This document shows, piece by piece, positions 54,807 to 64,000 of a stretch of DNA of 64,000 nucleotides. Source of the DNA: Thermoactinomyces mirandus. Its GTDB lineage: Bacteria > Bacillota > Bacilli > Thermoactinomycetales > Thermoactinomycetaceae. The position numbers and the translations under genes are program-made. The stretch is taken from contig NZ_JACEOL010000002.1 of the NCBI RefSeq assembly GCF_013868055.1, positions 62,001 to 126,000 of the forward strand, written 5' to 3'. The notes under the pieces were generated by a model that saw only the letters and a program-made list of their open reading frames with translations, searched no databases and had not been told where the DNA came from. The stretch's first letter is position 1, and each line of letters opens with the position of its first letter.

Positions 54807-55712
54807 ATGATAAGAACTTTTGATGAGGTACTGAAGAAGGCTGAGTCATTGCCTTCAGTTACAGTCGCAGTGGCAGCAGCAGATGACAAGGATGTGCTGG
54901 AAGCTGTTCAAAATGCGATTTCGCATGAGATCGCCCAATTCCTGCTGTTCGGGAATAAGGCAAAGATCCAGGAAATCAGCAAGGAAATCGGTCTGGAGAT
55001 TGATGGCAGTCGGATTTTCCATGCGGATTCTGCCGGACAAGCTTCAAAAATGGCAGTAGCTGCTGTGCGCGATCAAAAAGCAGATGTCGTAATGAAAGGG
55101 ATGGTGCAAACCGCAGACTTTTTGCGTGCCATTCTCAATAAGGAAAAAGGACTGAGAACAGGCAAGGTTTTGAGCCATGTCGCCACATTTGAAGTACCGG
55201 GTTACGATTATCTCATTCATGTGACAGACCCGGCATTAAATGTTGCTCCTGCTTTGCCGGAGAAAGCACAAATTGCTGAAAATGTCATTCAGTATTGCCA
55301 TTCTCTGGGGAATGAAAATCCAAAAGTGGCCGTATTGGGTGCGGTTGAAGTGGTCAACCCGAATATGGAAGCGACACTGGACGCAGCTGCTCTTACTCAA
55401 ATGAATCGCCGCGGTCAAATCAGAGGGGCAGTGATTGACGGGCCTTTTGCACTGGATAACGCGGTTTCAGTCAAAGCTGCCGAGCATAAAGGCATTGAAA
55501 GCCCTGTGGCAGGACGTGCTGATGTATTGCTGGTTCCGGATATCAATGCAGGAAACATGCTGTACAAATCAATGGTGTATTTCGCCAAAAGCAAAATTGG
55601 GGCAGTAGTATTGGGAGCTGCAGCACCGGTAGTATTGACATCCCGTGCAGATTCTCCAGAATCCAAGCTTTATTCAATTGCTTTGGCGGTTGTTCAATCT
55701 GCCTATAAATAA
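54807..55712 (+). CDS. ptb: phosphate butyryltransferase
   Basis: Interconverts branched-chain or butyryl-CoA and acyl phosphate. 301 aa from the ATG six bases after GAGGTG. PTA/PTB fold: DVVMKGMVQTADFLRAILNK, AVLGAVEVVNPNMEATLDAA, DGPFALDNAVS. First gene of the operon; two hairpins with T tracts separate it from bcd. Confidence 0.94.
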   Translation: MIRTFDEVLKKAESLPSVTVAVAAADDKDVLEAVQNAISHEIAQFLLFGNKAKIQEISKEIGLEIDGSRIFHADSAGQASKMAVAAVRDQKADVVMKGMVQTADFLRAILNKEKGLRTGKVLSHVATFEVPGYDYLIHVTDPALNVAPALPEKAQIAENVIQYCHSLGNENPKVAVLGAVEVVNPNMEATLDAAALTQMNRRGQIRGAVIDGPFALDNAVSVKAAEHKGIESPVAGRADVLLVPDINAGNMLYKSMVYFAKSKIGAVVLGAAAPVVLTSRADSPESKLYSIALAVVQSAYK

Positions 55713-56092
55713 AAATTATTATTAAATTTCATTTCCTGAAAAAAAGAAAGTACCTCCTGTTAAAGACTATTAACAGATGAGGTACTCAAAAAAAGCAATC
55801 TTAAAATTAGGTAAATTAATGATTCAAAATTAATTTTATGTTTTTCTTTTGCAAAAAACAAGCATCTTTTAAATTTTCTAAACAAAATTATTTTGATTTC
55901 ATTTGGGTGAATGAAAAAAAGCAATTTGGTACAGATAGATTCGGATCAAGGCGGTCTTGGAACAAAACCGTCTTTTTCAAGAATTGGTTCTGTTTGTAAT
56001 TTTTTACAGAATACCCAAGAAAAGGATTGCAGGCAAATAAAACAAGTTGATCGACAGTGGGAACAAATCCAATTCACAGAGGGATGGTAAAA
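55713..56092 (+). other. ptb-bcd interval with two hairpins
   Basis: 380 bases. A hairpin GTACCTC/GAGGTAC (55750-55785, T tract on the minus side) and the terminator-like hairpin at 55949. The rest is AT-rich with no gene. The operon is therefore likely to show reduced expression after ptb, or bcd has its own promoter, which I cannot place. Confidence 0.6.
55949..55976 (+). terminator. terminator-like hairpin before bcd
   Basis: AGGCGGT (55949-55955) and ACCGTCT (55967-55973) with one G-U pair, then TTTT. Confidence 0.6.
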
Positions 56093-57193
56093 ATGATTAT
56101 CTTCGATTATATGGAAAAATATGATTACGAACAATTGGTTTTCTGTCACGATGAAACATCCGGGCTTAAAGCAATTATTTGCATCCATGACACCACGTTG
56201 GGACCCGCTTTGGGCGGAACCCGCATGTGGACCTATGATTCTGAAGCTGATGCCATTGAAGATGCGCTCCGCCTGGGTAGAGGAATGACCTATAAAAATG
56301 CTGCGGCCGGATTAAATCTTGGCGGAGGCAAAACCGTTGTCATCGGTGATCCGAAAAAAGATAAAAGCGAAGAGTTGTTCCGTTCATTGGGACGCTTTAT
56401 CCAGGGGTTGAACGGGCGCTATATCACGGCCGAAGATGTAGGGACAACCGTGGAAGATATGGATATTATCCATGAGGAAACCCGCTTTGTTACAGGAGTT
56501 TCACCTGCTTTCGGTTCCAGCGGCAACCCTTCACCGGTAACGGCCTATGGAGTGTACCGGGGTATGAAAGCGGCCGCAAAAGTAGCATTTGGCGACGATT
56601 CGCTCAAAAATAGAGTGATTGCCATTCAAGGAGTCGGACACGTTGCTTATTCTTTGTGTAAACATTTGCATGATGAAGGTGCAAAAATAATTGTAACCGA
56701 TATCAATAAAGAAAATGTGGATTGTGCCGTTCAGGAATTCGGTGCCGAAGCCGTTCATCCGGAGGAAATCTATGATGTGGAATGCGACATTTTTTCCCCG
56801 TGTGCCCTGGGTGCCATTATCAATGATGAAACCATCAATCGTTTGAAATGTAAAGTCGTGGCCGGTTCTGCCAACAACCAGTTGAAAGAAGAACGCCATG
56901 GAGATCTGCTCGAGGAAAAAGGAATCGTTTATGCACCCGATTATGTCATTAATGCCGGAGGTGTCATCAACGTGGCCGACGAACTCTTGGGCTACAATCG
57001 TGAACGCGCCATGAAAAAAGTGGAAGGCATTTATGGAAATATCCTAAAAGTTTTTGAAATTGCAAAACGGGACGGAATTCCAAGTTATCTCGCAGCTGAT
57101 CGCATGGCGGAAGAACGAATTGAAAAAATACGTAAAACAAGAAGTAATTTCTTGCAAAATGAACGGAGTTTAATAAACTTTAATTTGAAATAA
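56093..57193 (+). CDS. bcd: leucine (branched-chain amino acid) dehydrogenase
   Basis: NAD-dependent deamination of Leu, Val and Ile to keto acids. 366 aa from the ATG at 56093 (AGAGGGATGG in front). Glu/Leu/Phe/Val dehydrogenase family: [35 protein letters not shown] (catalytic Lys) and an NAD-binding [18 protein letters not shown]. Supplies substrate to the BkdAB dehydrogenase. Confidence 0.95.
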   Translation: MIIFDYMEKYDYEQLVFCHDETSGLKAIICIHDTTLGPALGGTRMWTYDSEADAIEDALRLGRGMTYKNAAAGLNLGGGKTVVIGDPKKDKSEELFRSLGRFIQGLNGRYITAEDVGTTVEDMDIIHEETRFVTGVSPAFGSSGNPSPVTAYGVYRGMKAAAKVAFGDDSLKNRVIAIQGVGHVAYSLCKHLHDEGAKIIVTDINKENVDCAVQEFGAEAVHPEEIYDVECDIFSPCALGAIINDETINRLKCKVVAGSANNQLKEERHGDLLEEKGIVYAPDYVINAGGVINVADELLGYNRERAMKKVEGIYGNILKVFEIAKRDGIPSYLAADRMAEERIEKIRKTRSNFLQNERSLINFNLK

Positions 57194-57235
57194 TAGATTT
57201 TTAATTTAGGGCTAATTGGAAATGGAGTGTTGTAG

Positions 57236-58342
57236 GTGGAGCCGATTCGGGTTTTGGCGATTAACCCAGGATCAACTTCAACCAAAATTGGCGTCTTTGA
57301 CAATGAAAAGCCAATTTTAGTTGAAATGTTGCGACATAATGCAGATGAGATTGCACAGTTCAAAGATTTGTTTGATCAGTACCCGTTTCGAAAGCAAGTG
57401 ATATTGGATACACTCGATCATGAAGGCATTAATTTGAACCGACTTGATGCTGTGGTGGCGCGTGGCGGATTGTTGAGACCGATTCCCGGCGGAACTTATC
57501 AGGTTAATGACAATATGATCGAAGATTTGCGGTCTGGAAAATATGGTGTTCACGCCTCTAATCTCGGTGCAATTATTGCCCGGGAGATCGCTGGTCAATT
57601 AAATATCCCCTCGTATATTGTCGATCCGGTCGTTGTGGATGAGTTGCAACCGGTTGCCCGGCTTTCGGGAATTCCGCAAATTGAGCGGAGAAGCATTTTC
57701 CATGCGTTAAATCAAAAGGCGGTTGCCCGGCGGGTCGCAAAAAAGTTGGGTACCACCTATGAACAGGGCCGTTTTATTGTGGTCCATATGGGGGGAGGTA
57801 TTACGATCGGGGCCCACGAATATGGCCAGGTGATCGATGTGAATAACGGTCTGAATGGTGATGGTCCTTTTTCTCCTGAACGTTCCGGGACGCTTCCGGT
57901 GGGTGATCTCGTTTCACTCTGTTTTTCCGGCAAATATCTTTTGGGTGATATCATGCAATTGATTGTCGGCCGTGGGGGACTGGTCGGTTATTTGGGAACA
58001 AACGATGCCCGTGATGTGGAAGAAATGATTGAAAACGGGGACAAAAAAGCAACTCTTGTCTATGAGGCAATGGCCTATCAAGTGGCGAAAGAGGTCGGAT
58101 CGGCTTCTACGGTGCTCTACGGGAATGTGGATGCTATCATTTTGACCGGAGGATTGGCTTATGGAGAGTCATTTATCCGGATGATCCGCGAGCGGGTGGA
58201 TTGGATCGCTCCTGTCCATATCTTTCCGGGGGAAAATGAATTGCAGGCTTTGGCAGAAGGCGCTCTCCGTGTCATTCGGGGTGAAGAAGAGGCAAAAACT
58301 TATCCACCTTTAGAAAAAGGAGTCGAGATAATACATGGCTGA
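57236..58342 (+). CDS. buk: butyrate (branched-chain fatty acid) kinase
   Basis: Makes ATP from acyl phosphate. 368 aa ASKHA-fold kinase: [13 protein letters not shown] at the start, [27 protein letters not shown] in the middle, [10 protein letters not shown] near 300. GTG start after GGAG. It overlaps lpdV by eight bases. Confidence 0.95.
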   Translation: MEPIRVLAINPGSTSTKIGVFDNEKPILVEMLRHNADEIAQFKDLFDQYPFRKQVILDTLDHEGINLNRLDAVVARGGLLRPIPGGTYQVNDNMIEDLRSGKYGVHASNLGAIIAREIAGQLNIPSYIVDPVVVDELQPVARLSGIPQIERRSIFHALNQKAVARRVAKKLGTTYEQGRFIVVHMGGGITIGAHEYGQVIDVNNGLNGDGPFSPERSGTLPVGDLVSLCFSGKYLLGDIMQLIVGRGGLVGYLGTNDARDVEEMIENGDKKATLVYEAMAYQVAKEVGSASTVLYGNVDAIILTGGLAYGESFIRMIRERVDWIAPVHIFPGENELQALAEGALRVIRGEEEAKTYPPLEKGVEIIHG

Positions 58343-59759
58343 GAATTATGATCTCGTTGTGTTGGGGGCCGGTCCCGGCGGTTATGTAGCCGCCGCTCGC
58401 GCCGCCCAATTGGGGATGAAAGTGGCTGTCGTTGAGAAAGAAAAACTGGGTGGTGTCTGTTTGCACAAAGGGTGCATCCCGACGAAAACACTGCTCAGGA
58501 GTGCGGAGCTTTATCAGGAGATAAAGAAAAGCCATGACTACGGAATTAAAACCGGAGAAGTTGAACTGGAGTTCGAGCTGGTGCAGAAACGGAAACAAAA
58601 AGTGATTGACCAGTTGCATAAAGGAGTTCAAGGCCTCTTAAAGAAAAATAAAGTTGATGTTTATTACGGTTTCGGCCGTATTTTGGGGACATCGATTTTT
58701 TCACCGCTGTCCGGAACAATCTCGGTAGAAAGCAATGAAGGTAGTGAACCGGTGATTTTGATTCCAAAATATGTATTAATTGCTACAGGATCAAGGCCGA
58801 GAACATTGCCGGGTTTGGAAATTGATGGCCAATATGTGATGAATTCCGATCATGCCCTCTCCATGAATCAGTTGCCGGAATCGATTGTGATCATTGGCGG
58901 AGGCGTAATCGGCGTGGAATGGGCTTCCATGCTGAGTGATTTTGGCGTAGAGGTTACTATTGTCGAATACCTGGATCGCATCCTGCCGCTTGAAGATAAA
59001 GAGGTAAGCAAAGAGATTGCACGGATCCTCAAGAAAAGAAAAGTTAAAATCATGACTGGTACCAAAGTACTGCCTGAAACCGTCTCGATTGAAGACAGGC
59101 AAGTTTTCCTGCAGGCGAAAAAGGGCGGAGAAGTGGTTACGTTAACAGCAGATCGCGTATTGGTATCTGTGGGACGCCAGGCAAATATTGATGAGATCGG
59201 CTTGAACAATACCTCCATCAAGGTTGAAAAAGGGGTTATTCAAGTAAATGAATTTATGCAGACCGAGGAAAGTCACATTTATGCGATCGGCGACGTGATT
59301 GGCGGGTACCAGCTGGCACATGTTGCTTCTCATGAAGGAATCCTGGCTGTTGAACACATGGCTGGAAAGAAAACCCATCCGATCGATCCGTTAACGATTC
59401 CGCGTTGTACCTATAGCCGTCCGGAAGTGGGAAGTATTGGTCTGACCGAAGCTCAGGCAAAAGAACAAGGATATGAAGTAAAAGTCGGCAAATTTCCTTT
59501 CCGGGCCATCGGGAAATCTGTAGTAATGGGTGAACTGGATGGATTTGTAAAAATCATTACAGATCAAAAAAACAATGATCTGTTGGGTGTTCATGTGCTT
59601 GGTCCGCATGCAACCGATTTAATTTCCGAGGCTGGTTTGGCCAAAGTATTGGATGCAACTGCATGGGAAATTGCTCATACGATTCATCCGCATCCAACTC
59701 TGTCAGAAGGTTATATGGAAGCTGCGTTGGCAGTGGATGGTAAACCGATTCATGGTTGA
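58335..59759 (+). CDS. lpdV: dihydrolipoyl dehydrogenase of the branched-chain complex (E3)
   Basis: 474 aa flavoprotein. FAD site [19 protein letters not shown], redox-active [12 protein letters not shown] (Cys-x4-Cys near 41-46), NAD site [16 protein letters not shown]-terminal HPHPTLSEG with the active-site His. Reoxidises the BkdB lipoyl group. Confidence 0.96.
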   Translation: MAENYDLVVLGAGPGGYVAAARAAQLGMKVAVVEKEKLGGVCLHKGCIPTKTLLRSAELYQEIKKSHDYGIKTGEVELEFELVQKRKQKVIDQLHKGVQGLLKKNKVDVYYGFGRILGTSIFSPLSGTISVESNEGSEPVILIPKYVLIATGSRPRTLPGLEIDGQYVMNSDHALSMNQLPESIVIIGGGVIGVEWASMLSDFGVEVTIVEYLDRILPLEDKEVSKEIARILKKRKVKIMTGTKVLPETVSIEDRQVFLQAKKGGEVVTLTADRVLVSVGRQANIDEIGLNNTSIKVEKGVIQVNEFMQTEESHIYAIGDVIGGYQLAHVASHEGILAVEHMAGKKTHPIDPLTIPRCTYSRPEVGSIGLTEAQAKEQGYEVKVGKFPFRAIGKSVVMGELDGFVKIITDQKNNDLLGVHVLGPHATDLISEAGLAKVLDATAWEIAHTIHPHPTLSEGYMEAALAVDGKPIHG

Positions 59760-59777
59760 TAAAAGGAGAGAGTGCAG

Positions 59778-60767
59778 ATGAGCGAATTAAACCACCGCGA
59801 ACTGGGATTAAGTGACGAAGAGGTTTTGGAAATGTACCGCTACATGCTTTTGGCGCGTAAAATTGATGAACGCATGTGGCTTTTGAATAGAGCCGGAAAA
59901 ATCCCGTTTGTGATTTCCTGTCAGGGGCAGGAAGCCATTCAGGTAGGAGCCGCTTTTGCGCTGGATCGTGAAAAAGACTGGCTTTGTCCTTATTATCGTG
60001 ATTTAGGCATGGTATTGGCATTTGGACAAACAGCGAAAGAACAAATGCTGTCCGCCTTTGCCAAAGCGGGTGATCCCAACAGCGGAGGCCGTCAAATGCC
60101 TGGACATTACGGAGACAGGCGTTTCCGGATTTTTACCGGTTCCAGCCCTGTTACCACACAGGTGCTTCATGCAGTAGGAATTGCGTATGCCGGGAAGTTG
60201 CAACAGAAGGAGCATGTCGTGCTGACGACAAACGGTGATGGTTCCAGCAACCAGGGAGACTGGCATGAAGCCTGCAACTTTGCCGGGGTTCACAAGCTGC
60301 CGGTAATTTTCATGGTGGAAAACAACCAGTATGCCATTTCAGTACCGCTAAAAAGGCAAGTAGCCGGCGGTGAGATTTGGAAACGTGGAGAAGGATATGG
60401 ATTCCCGGGAATAAAAGTAGATGGAAACAATCCTTTGGCGGTCTATCAGGCGGTTAAAGAAGCCAGAGAGCGAGGCATAAATGGTGAAGGCCCTACATTG
60501 ATTGAAGCGGTTGCCTATCGCCTGGTTCCCCATTCCAGTGATGATGATGACCGCACTTACCGGACACGGGAAGAAGTGGAAGAGGCGAAGAAAAGAGATC
60601 CGATGCTTCTGTTCAAAAATTATCTGGTCGAAAAAGGCATCCTGACCGAAGAGCTCAATCAAAAGTTTAATGAATCCATTGCCAGAGAGATTAATGAAGC
60701 AACGGAATATGCAGAAAAGGCACCTTATCCGGATCCGGAAACTACTTATGAGCATGTATATGCCTAA
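59778..60767 (+). CDS. bkdAA: branched-chain 2-oxoacid dehydrogenase E1 alpha
   Basis: 329 aa from the ATG at 59778 (GGAGAGAG upstream). Thiamine-PP motif NGDGSSNQGDWHEACNFAGV near 155-175, and the phosphorylation-loop region YRLVPHSSDDDDRTYR. Forms the alpha2beta2 E1 with BkdAB. Confidence 0.96.
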   Translation: MSELNHRELGLSDEEVLEMYRYMLLARKIDERMWLLNRAGKIPFVISCQGQEAIQVGAAFALDREKDWLCPYYRDLGMVLAFGQTAKEQMLSAFAKAGDPNSGGRQMPGHYGDRRFRIFTGSSPVTTQVLHAVGIAYAGKLQQKEHVVLTTNGDGSSNQGDWHEACNFAGVHKLPVIFMVENNQYAISVPLKRQVAGGEIWKRGEGYGFPGIKVDGNNPLAVYQAVKEARERGINGEGPTLIEAVAYRLVPHSSDDDDRTYRTREEVEEAKKRDPMLLFKNYLVEKGILTEELNQKFNESIAREINEATEYAEKAPYPDPETTYEHVYA

Positions 60768-60788
60768 TATGAGCAGGGGGAGAAAGAT

Positions 60789-61772
60789 ATGCCAGTCATT
60801 TCCTATATAGATGCGGTGACACAAGCGCTTATGGAAGAAATGAGACGTGATTCATGTGTCTTCGTACTCGGAGAAGATGTTGGTGTGCGCGGCGGAGTCT
60901 TTCGGGCCACGGTCGGTCTTTATGAAGAGTTTGGTCCTGATCGGGTGCTCGATACGCCGCTTACGGAATCTGCAATTGTTGGCGTTGGTATTGGCGCAGC
61001 GGCGTATGGTATGCGTCCTGTTGCAGAAATCCAGTTTGCAGACTTTATCTTGCCAGCATTCAATCAGATTGTCAGTGAAGCCGCAAGAATTCGTTATCGT
61101 TCCAACGGGGATTGGAATGTTCCGATGGTGATTCGTGCACCATATGGTGGCGGTGTTCATGGTGCTTTGTATCACTCACAAAGCGTGGAAAAACTTTTCA
61201 CCGGCGTGCCCGGCCTGAAAATTGTCATGCCATCCACGCCATATGATGTGAAAGGCTTGTTAAAAGCTGCGATCCGTGATGAAGATCCTGTGCTGTTTTT
61301 CGAACACAAACGTTGTTATCGACTGATTAAGGGAGAAGTACCCGTTGAAGATTATACGCTGCCGATTGGCAAGGCCGATGTGAAACGTGAAGGAAGCGAT
61401 GTAACGGTTATTACCTATGGATTGATGGTGCATTATGCTTTACAGGCTGCAGAAAAGCTGGAAAAAGAAGGCATCAGCACGCATGTGCTCGATTTGCGCA
61501 CATTGATTCCACTGGATAAAGAAGCGGTTCTGGAAGCAGTCAAAAAAACAGGTAAAGTATTGATTGTGCATGAAGATAACAAAACTGGCGGATTTGGCGG
61601 AGAAGTGGCAGCCTTGATCTCTGAAGAAGCATTTTTAGAACTGGATGCTCCCGTCCAGCGCCTCTGCGGCCCGGATGTACCGGCGATGCCATATAGCCCG
61701 CCCCTTGAAAAAGAGTTTATGTTAAACCCTGATAAAATTGCGGATGCCATTCGCGAACTGGCAGAATTCTAA
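60789..61772 (+). CDS. bkdAB: branched-chain 2-oxoacid dehydrogenase E1 beta
   Basis: 327 aa transketolase-like subunit: VLGEDVGVRGGVFRAT, DTPLTESAIVGVGIGAA and EIQFADFILPAFNQIVSEAA. Directly after bkdAA with AGGGGG before the ATG. Confidence 0.96.
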   Translation: MPVISYIDAVTQALMEEMRRDSCVFVLGEDVGVRGGVFRATVGLYEEFGPDRVLDTPLTESAIVGVGIGAAAYGMRPVAEIQFADFILPAFNQIVSEAARIRYRSNGDWNVPMVIRAPYGGGVHGALYHSQSVEKLFTGVPGLKIVMPSTPYDVKGLLKAAIRDEDPVLFFEHKRCYRLIKGEVPVEDYTLPIGKADVKREGSDVTVITYGLMVHYALQAAEKLEKEGISTHVLDLRTLIPLDKEAVLEAVKKTGKVLIVHEDNKTGGFGGEVAALISEEAFLELDAPVQRLCGPDVPAMPYSPPLEKEFMLNPDKIADAIRELAEF

Positions 61773-61792
61773 GCAAAAGAGGAGGTTCCTGT

Positions 61793-63064
61793 ATGGTGAC
61801 CGATATCTTGATGCCTCAACTTGGGGAAAGCGTAACGGAAGGCACTATCTCAACATGGCTGAAAAAACCGGGTGATCCTGTTACAAAATATGAACCCATC
61901 TGTGAAGTAACAACGGATAAAGTGAATGCGGAAGTTCCTTCAACTTTTGACGGAACCATTACGGAACTCATCGCCAAAGAAGGAGAAACGGTAGAGGTAG
62001 GACAATTGATCTGCCGGATTGAAGTAAGCGGTGAAGAGGCTGAAGAAGCAAAAGCGGAAACCCCGGTACCGTCAGAAGTGCCAAAACCGGCGGCAAACGA
62101 AAAAGACGATTCGCAGAAAAATCGTTACTCCCCGGCTGTGCTTCGACTGGCTCAGGAAAATGACATTGATTTGACACAATTGACCGGCAGCGGAAAAGGA
62201 GGCCGGATCACCCGCAAGGATGTGCTTCGCGCCATTGAAGAAGGAGTTGGCCAATCGAAGGCTGCTCAAGTGACCTCTGCGGTCATACAGGAAAAACCGG
62301 CAGAAGCGGAAAAGGATGTCAAAAAAGAGGCCGTAAAACCGGCAACCGATTCCGGAAATGTTTTGGAAAACGGCGATATTGAAATACCTGTATCGGGTGT
62401 CCGCCGCATGATTGCCAACCGCATGGTGGAAAGCAAACATGAAGCACCACATGCCTGGACGATGATGGAAGTCGATGTTACAGGGCTTGTTGAATTGCGC
62501 CATCGCATGAAAAAGGACTTCCAGGAGCGGGAAGGGGTAAAACTGACCTTTATGCCTTTTTTTATCAAAGCCGTTGTTGACTCTTTGAAAGAGTTCCCTT
62601 ATCTCAATTCCGTCTGGGCAGATGACAAGATCATTCTGAAGAAACGGATCAATATTTCCATGGCTGCCGCAACGGATGACGCGTTATATGTGCCGGTGAT
62701 TCATGATGCTGATGAGAAAAACATCCTGGGACTGGCAAAATCTGTCCAAAATCTGGCTGAAAAAACGCGTGCGGGCAAATTGGAAGTTTCCGATATGGAA
62801 GGTGGAACCTTCACGGTCAACAATACCGGATCTTTTGGATCGATCCAGTCTCAACCGATTATCAACTCTCCGCAGGCGGCGATTTTATCTTTTGAATCAA
62901 TTGTCAAACGGCCGGTTGTGATTAACGACATGATTGCGGTTCGGGATATGATGAACATCTGCATGTCATTGGACCATCGGATTCTCGACGGATTGATGGC
63001 TGGAAAATTCCTGAAACGCGTAAAAGAACGTCTGGAATCTTACGGACCGGATACAAAGTTTTGA
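61793..63064 (+). CDS. bkdB: branched-chain 2-oxoacid dehydrogenase E2 (lipoamide acyltransferase)
   Basis: 423 aa. Lipoyl domain (1-78) with TTDKVNAEVPS carrying the lipoylated Lys near 43, Ala/Pro/Glu linker, subunit-binding domain (SPAVLRLAQENDIDLTQL, about 112-150), then a catalytic domain ending MSLDHRILDGLMAGKFL with the active-site His. Makes branched acyl-CoA primers for fatty acids. Confidence 0.96.
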   Translation: MVTDILMPQLGESVTEGTISTWLKKPGDPVTKYEPICEVTTDKVNAEVPSTFDGTITELIAKEGETVEVGQLICRIEVSGEEAEEAKAETPVPSEVPKPAANEKDDSQKNRYSPAVLRLAQENDIDLTQLTGSGKGGRITRKDVLRAIEEGVGQSKAAQVTSAVIQEKPAEAEKDVKKEAVKPATDSGNVLENGDIEIPVSGVRRMIANRMVESKHEAPHAWTMMEVDVTGLVELRHRMKKDFQEREGVKLTFMPFFIKAVVDSLKEFPYLNSVWADDKIILKKRINISMAAATDDALYVPVIHDADEKNILGLAKSVQNLAEKTRAGKLEVSDMEGGTFTVNNTGSFGSIQSQPIINSPQAAILSFESIVKRPVVINDMIAVRDMMNICMSLDHRILDGLMAGKFLKRVKERLESYGPDTKF

Positions 63065-63078
63065 TAAATATTTCAGAG

Positions 63079-63105
63079 GGCACCCAGTGGAGACGGGTGC
63101 CTTCA
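63079..63105 (+). terminator. probable terminator of the bkd operon
   Basis: GGCACCC (63079-63085) and GGGTGCC (63095-63101), short T tract. Confidence 0.65.
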
Positions 63106-63189
63106 TTATGCAAACAGATGTAAGAATTTTAATGAAACGAATATATTTCCTTGTTTGCCTGCAAACTGGAGAGAATAAAAGAAACAGGA

Positions 63190-63594
63190 TCAGCCCTTTT
63201 TTACAGTAAATTTTTTGGCTATCAGGCACCATAATCCTGTGCTAACAAAGATCATCCCTGGAATGATCAGTGGGGAGAGAGAGTTTCCACCGCTATAGGG
63301 CAACCTGGTTATCTCAGTATAAACGATGCCTCCCAAACATAAAAAACCTGTTAAAGCAAAAATCCATCCACTTCTTGCAGAATGAATTTTTATTTGTTTT
63401 GGAAAGGAAAAATAGATAGCAGACAACGTCAACACAAATAAAATCCAATACAGGGGGATGTAAGGATCCAGAGCCTCTGCAACACCTTCATTAAAAATCG
63501 TATCACCGAATAAAACCAGTATAGATTCTCCCAGCAAGAACACAGTTCCCAGCCCATTTAACATAAATATAGTAGCAGTACTCCACTTGTTCAT
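63190..63594 (-). CDS. small four-helix membrane protein
   Basis: 134 aa, four hydrophobic segments (about 8-28, 43-62, 76-96, 105-125) and a basic tail. No family recognised. The ATG at 63594 follows GGAGG by seven bases; the six-codon longer frame has no site. Faces the bkd operon. Confidence 0.65.
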   Translation of the reverse strand: MNKWSTATIFMLNGLGTVFLLGESILVLFGDTIFNEGVAEALDPYIPLYWILFVLTLSAIYFSFPKQIKIHSARSGWIFALTGFLCLGGIVYTEITRLPYSGGNSLSPLIIPGMIFVSTGLWCLIAKKFTVKKG

Positions 63595-63797
63595 CCTGTT
63601 TCCTCCAAACATCTTTTTGTAAATTTTTTATTCTGATGCTGAAATTGGCAACAATAATGAAAACAAGTTACTCCATGAAAAGGGAATATGCCTAGCATAT
63701 TGTTTCCTGCTTCTTCCAGCAGGGGAAATAGAAGAAAAAACTCCAAAAATGAGGATGCGTTGCTTAAGTGTTTAAAAAAATATAGAGAGGATGGATC

Positions 63798-63923
63798 GTG
63801 AAGAAGTTGTCCGGCTTGCTGCTGCTTTTTCTGGGGTGTGTAAGTGTTTACGAGTTTTTCTCGCTGGTGACCAAAGAAACAGCACTCAAACAGGGAACAC
63901 TTCATGTAATGTTCAGACTGTAG
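63798..63923 (+). CDS. possible 41-aa membrane or lipoprotein peptide
   Basis: GTG start seven bases after AGAGAGG. The peptide begins MKKLSGLLLLFLGC, a signal-like helix with a FLGC lipobox-like end, then a short polar tail. Too short to prove. On the other strand a longer frame exists without any sign of coding. Confidence 0.4.
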   Translation: MKKLSGLLLLFLGCVSVYEFFSLVTKETALKQGTLHVMFRL

Positions 63924-64000
63924 AAAAAAATATACAAAGATGATTTTTAGGACTCTGTTCCGTCTTCGCCTTGCAAAGAAGGCATAACGCTTGAGCATTC

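Noticed and set aside
63591-63998. 135-codon minus-strand ORF at the window end
   Set aside because: Rich in Phe, Cys and His with no motif; overlaps a better small ORF on the plus strand.
1-64000. CRISPR arrays, insertion sequences, prophage genes, tRNA or rRNA genes
   Set aside because: Looked for regular short repeats, transposase motifs, integrases and tRNA-like cloverleaf sequences and saw none.

Overview
The window is a chromosomal segment of an endospore-forming Firmicute of the order Bacillales. The evidence is a complete spoIIIA operon, spoIVB, spo0A, an SspM-type spore protein, and a long backbone collinear with the Bacillus subtilis yqhM-yqiK/bkd region. An OLE RNA gene beside oapA and a B12-dependent ribonucleotide reductase point to a thermophilic or otherwise extremophilic lineage. 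My best guess is the Alicyclobacillaceae/Thermoactinomycetaceae neighbourhood, but the genus cannot be read from the sequence.

Layout. 1-11.7 kb: lipM, a membrane-anchored pseudokinase, D-amino acid aminotransferase, nrdJ behind paired NrdR boxes, a metallophosphoesterase, a frameshifted mntR and a patatin phospholipase. 11.4-16.4 kb: yqhP/yqhQ-like genes and a secreted C39-like protease on the minus strand, then aroQ-papA-efp. 16.5-21 kb: a potassium module in which ktrB and kimA each sit behind a nearly identical copy of a c-di-AMP (ydaO/yuaA) riboswitch. 21-23.7 kb: DUF441, phosphosulfolactate synthase and an MFS exporter, all minus strand. 23.9-29.7 kb: a CD1247-like gene and spoIIIAA-AH. 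29.8-36.4 kb: accBC, an Asp23-family gene, nusB, folD, xseAB and ispA. 36.4-37.7 kb: OLE RNA and oapA. 37.7-45.7 kb: dxs, tlyA, a hypothetical gene, nadK, argR, recN and spoIVB. 45.7-48.2 kb: a three-gene minus-strand insert of unknown function. 49-52.4 kb: a glutamate-type symporter, sspM, spo0A and two small minus-strand genes. 52.5-63.1 kb: the sigma-54 activator bkdR and the whole branched-chain keto-acid operon ptb-bcd-buk-lpdV-bkdAA-bkdAB-bkdB behind a -24/-12 promoter. A small membrane gene and a small ORF close the window.

How it fits together. The core is a housekeeping and sporulation backbone. dxs and ispA feed isoprenoid synthesis, accBC feeds fatty acid synthesis, and the bkd operon supplies branched-chain acyl-CoA primers. 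The spoIIIA and spoIVB products work in engulfment and sigma-K signalling, under sigma-E, sigma-H and Spo0A control sites that can be read from the sequence. Lineage-specific pieces are inserted into this backbone: the riboswitch-controlled potassium transporters, the pseudokinase, and the secreted Gly-rich protein cluster.

Most notable: the OLE RNA/oapA locus; duplicated c-di-AMP riboswitches, each with a leader peptide ORF running into the aptamer; a pseudokinase receptor; a broken mntR; a terminator that lies inside the spoIVB reading frame; an unidentified three-gene locus; and two diverged copies of an unclassified intergenic element.
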